From Thiomargarita sp. (GTDB lineage Bacteria; Pseudomonadota; Gammaproteobacteria; Beggiatoales; Beggiatoaceae), in NCBI GenBank assembly GCA_030635005.1, contig DAOVZS010000011.1, positions 1 to 22,066 of the forward strand: DNA of 22,066 nucleotides, read 5' to 3'. Shown piece by piece: positions 7,350-14,398 of this stretch (positions are counted from its first letter, which is position 1; each line of letters starts with the position of its first letter). Below the pieces are notes generated by a model. That model was not told the origin of the DNA, did not search any database, and saw only the letters and a list, made by a program, of their open reading frames with translations. The position numbers and the translations under genes are program-made.

Positions 7350-7979
7350 TCAGATAAGCAATGAAGATACCACAAAAATCACATGCAAGCGTTTGGGACC
7401 ATGTGCACCTAATTGAATCGTTTGCTCAATATCCGCTGTACGTGAGGGACCTGTAATAATATTCACAGTACGCGGTTGAGATTGTGTGCGAAGTCGTGTC
7501 CACACATCTTCAATATGAGACAGTAAATCATTTTGATGTAAAATAATAATATGATTTTCAGGTAAAAAATTTAATGTTGTGGGACTAGCAGGACTGGATA
7601 ACAACACAAGACTTCCCGTTTCAGCGATACCCGCAAATGCTTGACTCACACTGACAGTATCATCAGATTGAGCAGCACGATAAGATAATTGCAATTTATT
7701 AGGCCAAGGTAACTTTTTTAAACGCGTGTCTATGACCAGTTTTTGAGATAATTGGTGTTTATCTAAAAAACCTAAGATTGCAAATGGAATATCCTTAATA
7801 TTTGGAATTGTTTCAAGTGTTCCAGCCACTTTTTCCAATTTTGTGATGAAAAAAGAGCTTAAATCTGATCCTAAAGTGGGTTGTATCGTTTCTGCATCAC
7901 GGTATTTTATATGAGTAGGCTTTTGATTTTTCAAAGAATGACGTATGTGATTTAAAATAGTTTGGCGTGCTGTATTCAT
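7350..7979 (-). CDS. LUD-domain protein, LutC/YkgG family
   Basis: A 209-residue protein of the LUD family. Typical segments are visible: AFAGIAETGSLVLLSS, then LPENHIIIL, and close to the C-terminus TGPSRTADIEQ with GAHGPKRLHV. LutC is one of three proteins (LutABC) in an iron-sulfur L-lactate oxidation complex, but single LUD proteins are common and poorly understood. No lutA or lutB is present here. The start is placed at ATG 7979 (MNTARQ), where family resemblance begins; ATG 7985 is equally possible and no clear ribosome site separates them. It is the first gene of a - strand run with the V-ATPase D gene and pyrE. Confidence 0.8.
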   Translation of the reverse strand: MNTARQTILNHIRHSLKNQKPTHIKYRDAETIQPTLGSDLSSFFITKLEKVAGTLETIPNIKDIPFAILGFLDKHQLSQKLVIDTRLKKLPWPNKLQLSYRAAQSDDTVSVSQAFAGIAETGSLVLLSSPASPTTLNFLPENHIIILHQNDLLSHIEDVWTRLRTQSQPRTVNIITGPSRTADIEQTIQLGAHGPKRLHVIFVVSSLLI

Positions 7980-8062
7980 AAGCATAATATATGGATAGTA
8001 TAAAAATATTTTTGTAGACAAAATCATCTTTATTTTGTAATATGTCAAATAGATTTGTTGAT

Positions 8063-8068
8063 TATAAT
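8063..8068 (+). promoter_or_regulatory. Possible -10 box upstream of the alanine-rich protein gene
   Basis: A perfect TATAAT lies 46 bases before the chosen start of the next gene. I see no good -35 hexamer at 16-18 bases, so this is only a tentative promoter element. Confidence 0.3.
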
Positions 8069-8114
8069 GAATTAGTTAAATTAAAGTATCTCATTTAAAA
8101 GAGGAATGATGTTA

Positions 8115-8813
8115 ATGAAAAAAATATTGGTAGTAAGTGGTTTAGTACTTTCTATGTCTGCAGTGAATTCTTATGCAGTTGAACCTGTCACCACAACTGT
8201 GGCTGCTGTTGCTGCTGTTGAAGCAGTCACTGCTGTTGAAGCAGCAACTGCAGCTCTTGGTATTGTAGGTGCAGGCATGACCACTGCTATCACTGGCACC
8301 GGTATTGGTATTCTTGGGGGAGCTGGTACAGCTGCCGTTATGAATAAGCAATTATTTAGTGATGATGATAAACGTTGTGACAGACATCCTAGAGCGTGTG
8401 AAAAAGCCAAAATGGGGACATGGGCTGGTGCTGGCTTAGGAACTGCTGGAGTTGTAGGTGCTGTTGCAACTATCAGTGCTACCAGTGCTACTGGCTTAGC
8501 AGCTATTGGCGTTGCTGGAGCTGCTGCTTTAGTGGCTACTCCTATTGTTGCAGCAGTAGCGATTGGTGGTGCAACTTATTGGTGGTTTCGTGAAGACAAA
8601 GCTGAAGCAGTAGCAAGTGCTGCTGCCTCTATATCTGATGCTGTTACAGAAACTGTTGATGCTGCTGTTGAAACAGTGAAAGATGCTACAGAGGCTGTAT
8701 CTGACGCTGTTACACCTGCCATTGATGCTGTATCTGACGCTGTTGCACCTGCCATTGACACTGTATCCGAAGCAGTTGCGCCTGCCGTTGAAGACGCTGC
8801 GCCTGCTCAATAA
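8115..8813 (+). CDS. Exported Ala/Val-rich protein with glycine-zipper core and 11-residue repeats
   Basis: A 232-residue protein I cannot assign to a named family. It begins with a clear signal peptide (MKKILVVSGLVLSMSAVNSYA). Next comes an Ala/Val/Glu-rich helix and a glycine-rich hydrophobic stretch (GIVGAGM, GTGIGILGGAGTA). A small charged loop with two cysteines (CDRHPRAC) leads into a second hydrophobic region (GAGLGTAGVVGAVA and AAIGVAGAAALVATPIV). Then YWWF and a repeat tail follow. The GxxxG spacing suggests helix packing in a membrane, as in glycine-zipper proteins. Three ATGs lie close together (8106, 8109, 8115); AGAGG at 8100-8104 is best spaced for 8115. It is a single-gene unit with its own terminator, divergent from the LUD gene. 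Confidence 0.65.
   Translation: MKKILVVSGLVLSMSAVNSYAVEPVTTTVAAVAAVEAVTAVEAATAALGIVGAGMTTAITGTGIGILGGAGTAAVMNKQLFSDDDKRCDRHPRACEKAKMGTWAGAGLGTAGVVGAVATISATSATGLAAIGVAGAAALVATPIVAAVAIGGATYWWFREDKAEAVASAAASISDAVTETVDAAVETVKDATEAVSDAVTPAIDAVSDAVAPAIDTVSEAVAPAVEDAAPAQ
8628..8792 (+). repeat. Five tandem 33-base (11-residue) repeats in the protein's tail
   Basis: The units start at 8628, 8661, 8694, 8727 and 8760. They encode SISDAVTETVD, AAVETVKDATE, AVSDAVTPAID, AVSDAVAPAID and TVSEAVAPAVE. The third and fourth are nearly identical at DNA level, indicating recent unit duplication. An 11-residue period with alternating acidic and Val/Ala positions suits an amphipathic helix. Confidence 0.85.
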
Positions 8814-8841
8814 TAAATTTTTTGTGTAAGTATATTTTAAT

Positions 8842-8876
8842 ATGGCTTGAGGGCTTATACTCTCAGGCTATTTTTT
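8842..8876 (+). terminator. Intrinsic terminator after the alanine-rich protein gene
   Basis: The arms 8842-8851 and 8862-8871 form a 10-bp stem with two G-U pairs and a 10-base loop. A run of six T (8871-8876) follows. It lies 28 bases after the stop codon and 16 bases before the squalene synthase start. Confidence 0.7.
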
Positions 8877-8892
8877 ATAAACAGCAATACTC

Positions 8893-9927
8893 ATGATTCA
8901 ACAGATTAGCGATGAAGCCTATCAATCCCATATTTTACAAGGGGTGTCCCGAACATTTGCACTCACAATTCCACAATTACCTTCTCCTTTATGCACTGTA
9001 GTCAGTAACGCCTATTTATTATGCCGCATAGCTGATACGATAGAAGATGAGCCCCATTTAACACTTACCCAAAAAAAACAATTTTCACAAGAATTTATTC
9101 ACGTTGTTACGGGAGACTCTCGTTCTGACTTATTCAGTCAAGCCTTATTTCCCCTGCTTTCTAATGACACATTAGTTGCAGAAAGAGAATTAATTTTTAA
9201 TATGCCCCGTGTGATTCGACTGACACATAGTTACACGACACAACAACGTCATGCAATATCACGTTGTGTGCGTATTATGGCCACTGGAATGGGCAGATTT
9301 CAACACAATCAACATGATAACACGATTACGGGATTAAAAAATCAGTTAGAAATGGATCGTTATTGTTATTATGTCGCCGGTGTCGTTGGGGAAATGTTGA
9401 CAGATTTATTTTGTGATTACTCACCGCTTATTGCAAGACATCAAGAAAGCTTACAAAAATTAGCAGTGTCATTTGGACAAGCCTTACAAATGACGAATAT
9501 TCTTAAAGATATTTGGGAAGATTATCACCGAGGCGTGTGTTGGTTGCCAGGCGATGTGTTTGCATCAAAGGGATTTGACTTGAGAAATTTATCACCTAAT
9601 CATTATACACCTGCTTTTGGAGCAGGATTAGCAGAATTGATTGGAAATACGCATAAACATTTGCATAATGCGTTACGTTATATTATCCTAATCCCGCCTG
9701 ATGAGACAGGCATTCGTCGTTTTTGTTTATGGGCTGTCAGTATGGCTATATTGACATTACGACGTATTAATAAACGACGTGATTTTTGCACTGGGCAACA
9801 GGTTAAAATTTCACGAAAACAGGTAAAAACGGCTATATTAGTCAGCAATCTATGTACGCGTAATGATACCTGTTTACGGCTAATGTTTTATTTATTAACC
9901 CGCACATTACCCCCTATCCAAAAATAA
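8893..9927 (+). CDS. Squalene synthase (farnesyl-diphosphate farnesyltransferase)
   Basis: A 344-residue trans-isoprenyl diphosphate synthase of the squalene/phytoene family. It joins two farnesyl diphosphates head to head, giving squalene, the precursor of hopanoids and sterols. Both aspartate-rich Mg/diphosphate motifs are present: DTIED (48-52) and DIWED (206-210, within NILKDIWEDYHRG). VSRTFALTIP near the N-terminus and DRYCYYVAGVVGEMLT in the middle fit the one-gene squalene synthase type more than phytoene synthase or the HpnC/D pair, which are shorter. No squalene-hopene cyclase is in the window. The start at ATG 8893 begins soon after the terminator of the preceding gene, with no strong ribosome site. 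Confidence 0.85.
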   Translation: MIQQISDEAYQSHILQGVSRTFALTIPQLPSPLCTVVSNAYLLCRIADTIEDEPHLTLTQKKQFSQEFIHVVTGDSRSDLFSQALFPLLSNDTLVAERELIFNMPRVIRLTHSYTTQQRHAISRCVRIMATGMGRFQHNQHDNTITGLKNQLEMDRYCYYVAGVVGEMLTDLFCDYSPLIARHQESLQKLAVSFGQALQMTNILKDIWEDYHRGVCWLPGDVFASKGFDLRNLSPNHYTPAFGAGLAELIGNTHKHLHNALRYIILIPPDETGIRRFCLWAVSMAILTLRRINKRRDFCTGQQVKISRKQVKTAILVSNLCTRNDTCLRLMFYLLTRTLPPIQK

Positions 9928-9930
9928 AGT

Positions 9931-9959
9931 TTGCAAATACTGATGACGTAGTGTACACT
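9931..9959 (+). promoter_or_regulatory. Probable sigma-70 promoter of the tRNA-Thr gene
   Basis: TTGCAA (9931-9936) and TACACT (9954-9959) are separated by exactly 17 bases. Each matches four of six consensus positions. A start near 9966 would give a short leader before the tRNA at 9979. Confidence 0.5.
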
Positions 9960-9978
9960 GCTTATCATTCAAATATTA

Positions 9979-10055
9979 GCCGGCGTAGCTTCAATTGGTA
10001 GAGCAGCCGATTCGTAATCGGCAGGTCGGACGTTCGATTCGTCTCGCCGGCACCA
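9979..10055 (+). tRNA. tRNA-Thr (anticodon CGT)
   Basis: A 77-base tRNA gene with CCA encoded (10053-10055). The acceptor arms GCCGGCG (9979-9985) and CGCCGGC (10045-10051) pair over 7 bp, with discriminator A. The anticodon stem GCCGA/TCGGC (10006-10010, 10018-10022) encloses the 7-base loop TTCGTAA, so the anticodon is CGT (10013-10015) and reads ACG. The T loop contains the usual TTCGATT. Anticodon CGT assigns it to threonine. Confidence 0.95.
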
Positions 10056-10128
10056 TTCAAAAAAAACAATTCTATAGACATACCAGCTATATTTCTGTTC
10101 AAAATTTGACTTGACACTATTAAGCAAT

Positions 10129-10647
10129 ATGATTCAATCTATCGTCAGTATTATTATGGGCAGTGATTCAGATTTGCCTATTCTTAAAGATTCTGCAAAA
10201 ATTTTGGAAGAATTAGGCGTCGCTTATGAATTAAGTATTGTGTCTGCACATCGTACTCCGGAACGTTTATTTCAATATGCAAGATCAGCAGAAAATAGGG
10301 GCATAGAGGTGATTATTGCAGGTGCAGGCGGTGCAGCACATCTGCCAGGTATGATTGCAGCTATGACACCATTGCCCGTGATCGGCGTACCTGTCAAAAC
10401 TGCCAGTTTACAGGGATTAGACTCTTTATTATCCATTGTACAAATGCCAGGCGGGGTTCCAGTGGCCACTGTTGCGATTAATAATGCCAAAAATGCAGGC
10501 ATACTTGCCGCACAAATAGTGGCTATAAAATTTCCTGAGATTCGCAACGCTGTCAAACAATATAAGGCAACATTAGAACAAACAGTGATCGCCAAGGCAG
10601 AAAATTTAGAAAAAATAGGTTATGAACAATTTTTAGCGGAACGATAA
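10129..10647 (+). CDS. purE: N5-carboxyaminoimidazole ribonucleotide mutase
   Basis: A 172-residue protein very close in length to E. coli PurE. It moves the carboxyl group of N5-CAIR to carbon 4 in de novo purine synthesis. Visible motifs are IIMGSDSDLPI at the N-terminus, VSAHRTPERL with the catalytic-region histidine, IIAGAGGAAHLPGM, and TPLPVIGVPVK followed by GLDSLLSIVQMPGGVPVATVAI, the class I PurE signature. The start is set at ATG 10129; an in-frame TTG at 10111 would add six residues with no support. purK, the usual partner, is not adjacent: the next gene is a convergent rhodanese. Confidence 0.95.
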   Translation: MIQSIVSIIMGSDSDLPILKDSAKILEELGVAYELSIVSAHRTPERLFQYARSAENRGIEVIIAGAGGAAHLPGMIAAMTPLPVIGVPVKTASLQGLDSLLSIVQMPGGVPVATVAINNAKNAGILAAQIVAIKFPEIRNAVKQYKATLEQTVIAKAENLEKIGYEQFLAER

Positions 10648-10656
10648 AAATTGTTC
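10624..10656. repeat. Perfect 12-bp inverted repeat across the purE stop codon
   Basis: The arms 10624-10635 (GAACAATTTTTA) and 10645-10656 (TAAAAATTGTTC) are perfectly complementary around a 9-base loop. The stop codon lies in the second arm. There is no T run after it on the + strand, so it is not a standard terminator. It could protect the purE mRNA end or help stop the two converging transcripts. Confidence 0.6.
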
Positions 10657-10663
10657 TGAAATA

Positions 10664-10708
10664 TCAGCACAACTGGCACGTTTAAAATACAAGCGATCCG
10701 TGTGCTGA
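10664..10708. repeat. 8-bp inverted repeat between purE and rhodanese gene
   Basis: TCAGCACA (10664-10671) is the exact reverse complement of TGTGCTGA (10701-10708), 29 bases apart. No T run follows on either strand. It may be a second weak RNA hairpin between the convergent genes, or chance. Confidence 0.35.
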
Positions 10709-10731
10709 AAGCAGACATTGTAAGAGAAAAT

Positions 10732-11202
10732 TCATTGCATTGGTTGCATTTGTTCTTTTTGAAGATGGGGGGCTAATATATCAGCAGCCTTATCACCATC
10801 TACGGCGTTTCCTTCCCGATTATGTAAAGGTAATTCATAATCATTCCAACCTTTCACCCCCGTTTTTAAGGATTTAACAGATTGAAATCCCATTTGTTGC
10901 ATTGTATGTGCAGCAAGCACACTACGATGCCCTGAACGACAAATGACAATCACTTTTTTATCCCGTGCTGTCACAAGTTCTGGCACAGTATCTCCATAAC
11001 CATAATCGCAAGCGGGTTCCAAAATACCTCTCGGAATATTCAAAGAACCTTTAATATGTAAATCCTCAAATTCATACGGTTCCCGAATATCTACTAATAA
11101 GGGCAGTTGCTGTTGTTTATCAATGGCTTCTTGTAAATCCCATGGGAAAATCTCATGAACACTTTCTAAACAATCTTGAATGAGGGCTTGAAAATTTTTC
11201 AT
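10732..11202 (-). CDS. Single-domain rhodanese-like sulfurtransferase
   Basis: A 156-residue cytoplasmic protein with one rhodanese domain. LLVDIREPYEF is the typical N-terminal strand and loop. The six-residue active-site loop is CRSGHR with the persulfide-forming Cys88, followed by SVLAAHTMQQMGF and LKTGVKGWNDYELPL, which complete the fold. Rhodaneses carry sulfane sulfur as a cysteine persulfide; the physiological donor and acceptor are not evident. About 20 residues precede the domain (QALIQDCLESVHEI). No signal peptide is visible. The gene stands alone and converges on purE. Its 5' flank carries a bulged inverted repeat just upstream of the start. Confidence 0.88.
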   Translation of the reverse strand: MKNFQALIQDCLESVHEIFPWDLQEAIDKQQQLPLLVDIREPYEFEDLHIKGSLNIPRGILEPACDYGYGDTVPELVTARDKKVIVICRSGHRSVLAAHTMQQMGFQSVKSLKTGVKGWNDYELPLHNREGNAVDGDKAADILAPHLQKEQMQPMQ

Positions 11203-11214
11203 TGTAAAATCACT

Positions 11215-11273
11215 CTTGCTTAATGTATTAGATTATTAGAACGTTTTAAAATTTTAATATTAATACAAGCAAG
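11215..11273. repeat. Bulged inverted repeat upstream of the rhodanese gene
   Basis: TAATACAAGCAAG (11261-11273) pairs with 11215-11230, where CTTGCTT and GTATTA are split by three bases (AAT). This gives a 13-bp stem with one bulge, 13 bases before the rhodanese start. It may be an mRNA leader hairpin or an operator. Confidence 0.4.
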
Positions 11274-11379
11274 AACGGTGCCAGAATATATTAATACTCT
11301 GTAAGATATTATTTATTATCATTATTTATTATTCACAACTGGGTATTCAAAGATAAAATATTGAAAAAATATGCCAATA

Positions 11380-11416
11380 TTGACATACTCTTTGACACTT
11401 TAGAACTTTATGAGGA
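11380..11416 (+). promoter_or_regulatory. Candidate promoter and ribosome site of the potassium channel gene
   Basis: Two TTGACA hexamers lie close together (11380-11385 and 11392-11397). Neither has a good -10 box: GATAAA at 11415-11420 is 17 bases from the second but would leave almost no leader. GAGGA at 11412-11416, 12 bases before the ATG, is a plausible though distant ribosome site. Confidence 0.3.
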
Positions 11417-11428
11417 TAAAATCCTAGC

Positions 11429-13183
11429 ATGAATACTATTATTTTTTTAATCATGCGTCGGATGCGTATTCCTTTATTGGTATTATTATCAGTATATGGA
11501 ATGGCCATCATAGGCATGACACTGATTCCAGGTGTAGATGATCAAGGGAATTTTTGGCGTATGAGTTTTTTTCATGCTTATTATTTTGCCTCCTATATGG
11601 GCACTACTATTGGGTTTGGTGAAATCCCTTATGCTTTTTCTGATGCACAACGTATGTGGGTAACCATATCTTTATATATGACTGTTATTGCGTGGTTTTA
11701 TGCTATAGGGACTCTGTTAAGCCTTGTACAAGATGATGCTTTGAAACAAGCCATTGTTGAAAACAATTTCACACGTATGATTAACAATATTCATGAACCT
11801 TTTTATTTGATATGTGGTTATGGAGATAGTGGACGTGCGTTAGTCAGTGCTTTAGAAGAGCGTTGGATGCGGAGTGTTGTCATAGAACAAACACAAGAAC
11901 ATATCAATATTTTGATTATGGAAAATTATCCTGTTTATGTGCCTAAACTGTGTGCTGATGCCAGCAAACCTGTTAATCTTGTCAAAGGGGGATTAAAAAA
12001 TCCCCATTGTGCGTGTGTTGTTGCGATCACAGATAATAATTTGGTAAATTTACATATTGCGATTACCGCAAAACTGATTAATCCTGATATCAAAGTCATT
12101 GGTAGAGTAGATTCTTATGAAGTCGCAGCGAATATGGATTCTTTTGGTACTGATTATATACTGAATCCTTTTGAAATATTTGCCAGTAAACTACATACTG
12201 CCTTGCATTCTCCCAGTTTATTATTATTACGTGAATGTTTAACAGGATATAAAAAGACGTCAACATGCGAAGCATTAACACCGCCAGAATCTGGATTATG
12301 GATATTATGTGGTTATGGGCGATTTGGTAAAGCATTATATGAGCGTTTTCGCGGAGAACATAATATTCGGTGGGTGGTGATTGAAGCAGAGCCTGAAAAG
12401 ACAGGTTATCCTCGTGTAGAATGTGTAAAAGGTTGGGGAACAGAAGCGGATACTTTACATCAAGCACATATTGAAGAAGCGGTGGGTATTATTGCAGGCA
12501 CTAATAACGATGTCAATAATTTGTCCATTGTGATGACAGCGCGTGCTTTAAATCCTAAACTTTTTGTTGTTATTCGGCAAAATAGAGAAGATAATCAAAT
12601 TATTTTTGAAGCAGCGAAACCCGATCTCATTATGCAAGCCAGTTATTTAATTGCAAATCATATTCGTGTTCTCTTAACAACCCCCTTATTAATTGATTTT
12701 ATGCGTTTAGCCAAGAAACGAGGTAATGAATGGACTCGAAAACTTGTTAATCGTCTTAAGAGAGTTTTGAAAGATACCAATCCCAGTGTGTGGGAAATGA
12801 AAATTGATTTGGAGACTTGTCCCGCTTTATGGAATGCGAGATCTCAGGGAAATTCAATTTATGTGCAATGTGTACAAACTGATCCAAAGGATCGCCATCA
12901 GAATTTAGAGTGTATTGCATTATTATTAATACGTCAAAATGAAATTATTTTAGTGCCAGATGACTCAGAAGCTTTAGAACAGGGCGATCAATTATTATGG
13001 TGTGGTAAGGAAATTGCCATGACATGGATGGAATGGACTTTACGTGATAGCTCAGTATTAAAATATGTATCAACGGGAGAAATTCTCAATACAAGTTATG
13101 TGTGGGGTTGGTTATCCAAAAAGTTTAACAAAGGCACTGTTAAAAACAGTCCTGATAATCATAATAAAAGTTTACAGGTTTAA
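11429..13183 (+). CDS. Two-helix potassium channel with tandem RCK (TrkA-N/C) domains
   Basis: A 584-residue membrane protein. Residues about 10-35 form the first helix, a pore loop carries the filter TTIGFGE (59-65), and about 75-98 form the second helix. The filter has Ile and Phe where TVGYG is usual, a variation tolerated in inward-rectifier and bacterial K channels. The cytoplasmic part has two nucleotide-binding RCK/TrkA-N domains, CGYGDSGR (from Cys129) and CGYGRFGK (from Cys294). Each has an acidic end to the second strand (VVIEQ and VVIEA), pointing to NAD(H)-like or ADP/ATP binding. A TrkA-C-like region follows (IILVPDDSEALEQGDQLLWCG). Such proteins gate K+ flux in response to ligands. 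It converges on hflD. Confidence 0.85.
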   Translation: MNTIIFLIMRRMRIPLLVLLSVYGMAIIGMTLIPGVDDQGNFWRMSFFHAYYFASYMGTTIGFGEIPYAFSDAQRMWVTISLYMTVIAWFYAIGTLLSLVQDDALKQAIVENNFTRMINNIHEPFYLICGYGDSGRALVSALEERWMRSVVIEQTQEHINILIMENYPVYVPKLCADASKPVNLVKGGLKNPHCACVVAITDNNLVNLHIAITAKLINPDIKVIGRVDSYEVAANMDSFGTDYILNPFEIFASKLHTALHSPSLLLLRECLTGYKKTSTCEALTPPESGLWILCGYGRFGKALYERFRGEHNIRWVVIEAEPEKTGYPRVECVKGWGTEADTLHQAHIEEAVGIIAGTNNDVNNLSIVMTARALNPKLFVVIRQNREDNQIIFEAAKPDLIMQASYLIANHIRVLLTTPLLIDFMRLAKKRGNEWTRKLVNRLKRVLKDTNPSVWEMKIDLETCPALWNARSQGNSIYVQCVQTDPKDRHQNLECIALLLIRQNEIILVPDDSEALEQGDQLLWCGKEIAMTWMEWTLRDSSVLKYVSTGEILNTSYVWGWLSKKFNKGTVKNSPDNHNKSLQV

Positions 13184-13211
13184 ATCTTATTGTGCCTTTG
13201 CTATCAGCTTT

Positions 13212-13826
13212 CTACATGTGCTCTAAATAGTGTTTAGCAGTATTGACAATACGCTTTCGTGATAAAAGGAATTGGAAACGTCTCCCTCCTTTTTGTCGCC
13301 ATAACATGGCAGAACGCACGCCTGCTAATAATAAAGCTCGAATTTTTTCAGCATTCTGTTGATTTTCTAAAAAATTTCGTTCTCCGTTCACTTTAATACG
13401 AAAATTAAAGGTACTTAAGGTTTGTGTGTATAAATTACTTAAATAGGCAATCACATTCGGATGTGAAATGTTATATATTTCAACTTGCGCTTTGGCGGAA
13501 AGTATAGCCTCTCCAATTTGTGTGAGCATATCATCTTGTTTAATCAATTTTCGTTCTAAAATGATCAAACCAAATACATAATGCATCACTTCCATCTTTT
13601 CAGCGTCTCCAGCAGATAATTGCCCCGATAATACTTGCAAACCTATTTTTACCCCAGGTACTCCGCCATATACATCTTCAACAGAATCAGCATCAAGTTT
13701 TAATAAACTATGCAAACTAGATTCAAAGGGCGTCGTATCTAACATACCTTTTCTAGCAAGTTGCCGTACTAATTCGGCACATTGAAAAATTCCAGCTAAT
13801 GCAAGAGTAGTATTTTCTATGCTCAT
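13212..13826 (-). CDS. hflD: HflD, high-frequency lysogenization protein homologue
   Basis: A 204-residue, mostly helical protein that aligns end to end with E. coli HflD (YcfC): LALAGIFQCAELVRQLA at the N-terminus, YGG then VGLQVL-like spacing, FGLIILERKL in the middle, and KIRALLLAGVRSAMLW, GGRRFQFLLSR and AKHYLEHM at the end. In E. coli it lies at the cytoplasmic membrane and binds phage lambda CII, lowering lysogeny; its role for the host is unclear. In enterobacteria it sits between mnmA and purB, but here neither is adjacent and the tmRNA gene lies upstream. TATAAT on the - strand (13840-13835) just before the start may be part of its promoter. Confidence 0.9.
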   Translation of the reverse strand: MSIENTTLALAGIFQCAELVRQLARKGMLDTTPFESSLHSLLKLDADSVEDVYGGVPGVKIGLQVLSGQLSAGDAEKMEVMHYVFGLIILERKLIKQDDMLTQIGEAILSAKAQVEIYNISHPNVIAYLSNLYTQTLSTFNFRIKVNGERNFLENQQNAEKIRALLLAGVRSAMLWRQKGGRRFQFLLSRKRIVNTAKHYLEHM

Positions 13827-13880
13827 TGATTTATATTATATGTGGTTAACCTGGTGTGGGATTATAAAGGATATTAAAAG

Positions 13881-13910
13881 AAAAAATGTGTACATCTATT
13901 GACGTACACA
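13881..13910 (-). terminator. Intrinsic terminator of the tmRNA gene
   Basis: Reading the - strand, TGTGTAC (13910-13904) and GTACACA (13893-13887) form a perfect 7-bp stem with a 10-base loop. Six T (13886-13881) follow, with more T beyond one base. It starts 20 bases after the tmRNA 3' end. Confidence 0.85.
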
Positions 13911-13929
13911 ATGAGAGGAGAGATTTAAA

Positions 13930-14309
13930 TGGTGGAGACGGCGGGAATCGAACCCGCGTCCGCAAGTTCTCCGCCTTCGGTTCTACATGCGTAGCCCAGT
14001 CTATTAATTTAACTATCAGTCACCCGATGGGCAGGATGATCTCACAGTGAGTTTGGTTAATTTAACGGATCAACCCCAAACAAATATCTCCGCGATCCTG
14101 TGAAGGGGTGACCTCTGAACGTTTGCGCGTGAACACAAACCTGAGCGCACAAGCACGTACTCAGTCAGAGGCTAGCTACCTAAGCAGCTAGGGCGTATGT
14201 TTCGTCGTTGGCGAATATACAATTTTTTTGCAGGTGGTATTTACGAGGTACTCTGCCCCTCGGCACGCTCCTTGAGTTTTGTAACCCACGTCGAAACCAT
14301 GTCGTCCCC
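13930..14309 (-). ncRNA. ssrA: Transfer-messenger RNA (tmRNA)
   Basis: One-piece tmRNA of about 380 bases that rescues stalled ribosomes. The 5' end GGGGAC (from 14309) pairs with GTCTCC before the encoded ACCA (3' end at 13930), giving the tRNA-like acceptor with one G-U pair. The T arm reads GGGTTCGATTCCC. The tag frame at 14212-14180 on the - strand is GCC AAC GAC GAA ACA TAC GCC CTA GCT GCT TAG, giving the tag ANDETYALAA, which ends in the ALAA degradation signal. SmpB binds the tRNA-like part; smpB is not in the window. An open frame at 14197-14406 on the + strand is only antisense to this gene. Confidence 0.96.
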
Positions 14310-14334
14310 GAAACTGGGTTTTGGTTCATTTTTT

Positions 14335-14363
14335 AGTCATTTTGATGACTTATTATATATAAT
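14335..14363. promoter_or_regulatory. Shared promoter region between tmRNA and hpt
   Basis: The palindrome ATTATATATAAT (14352-14363) offers a TATAAT -10 box on both strands, toward ssrA on the left and hpt on the right. Beside it lies an inverted repeat AGTCAT-N4-ATGACT (14335-14350), a possible operator. No consensus -35 box is visible for either direction, so the assignment is tentative. Confidence 0.4.
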
Positions 14364-14398
14364 GGTGTCTCTATCATTGTTTTTCAAGTATAAAGACT

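Noticed and set aside
7295..7375. N-terminal extension of the V-ATPase D protein
   Set aside because: The 27 extra residues do not resemble the family, overlap the LUD gene's end, and the conserved region starts at ATG 7294.
8142..8810. Four long open frames on the - strand opposite the alanine-rich gene
   Set aside because: They arise from the repetitive GC-rich Ala codons (reverse of GCT/GCA) and have biased, low-complexity composition; the + strand has the signal peptide, ribosome site and terminator.
9979..10055. tRNA-Thr as an integration site for a mobile element
   Set aside because: No duplicate of the tRNA 3' end and no integrase lie nearby; downstream is the housekeeping gene purE.
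12096..12467. 123-codon open frame opposite the channel gene
   Set aside because: Antisense to the RCK-domain coding region, with no family resemblance and no ribosome site.
13129..13200. 9-bp perfect inverted repeat (CAAAGGCAC ... GTGCCTTTG) at the end of the potassium channel gene
   Set aside because: The 54-base gap is too long for an intrinsic terminator and there is no T run; a small ACTGTT-AAA-AACAGT hairpin inside it lies in coding sequence. Possibly chance.
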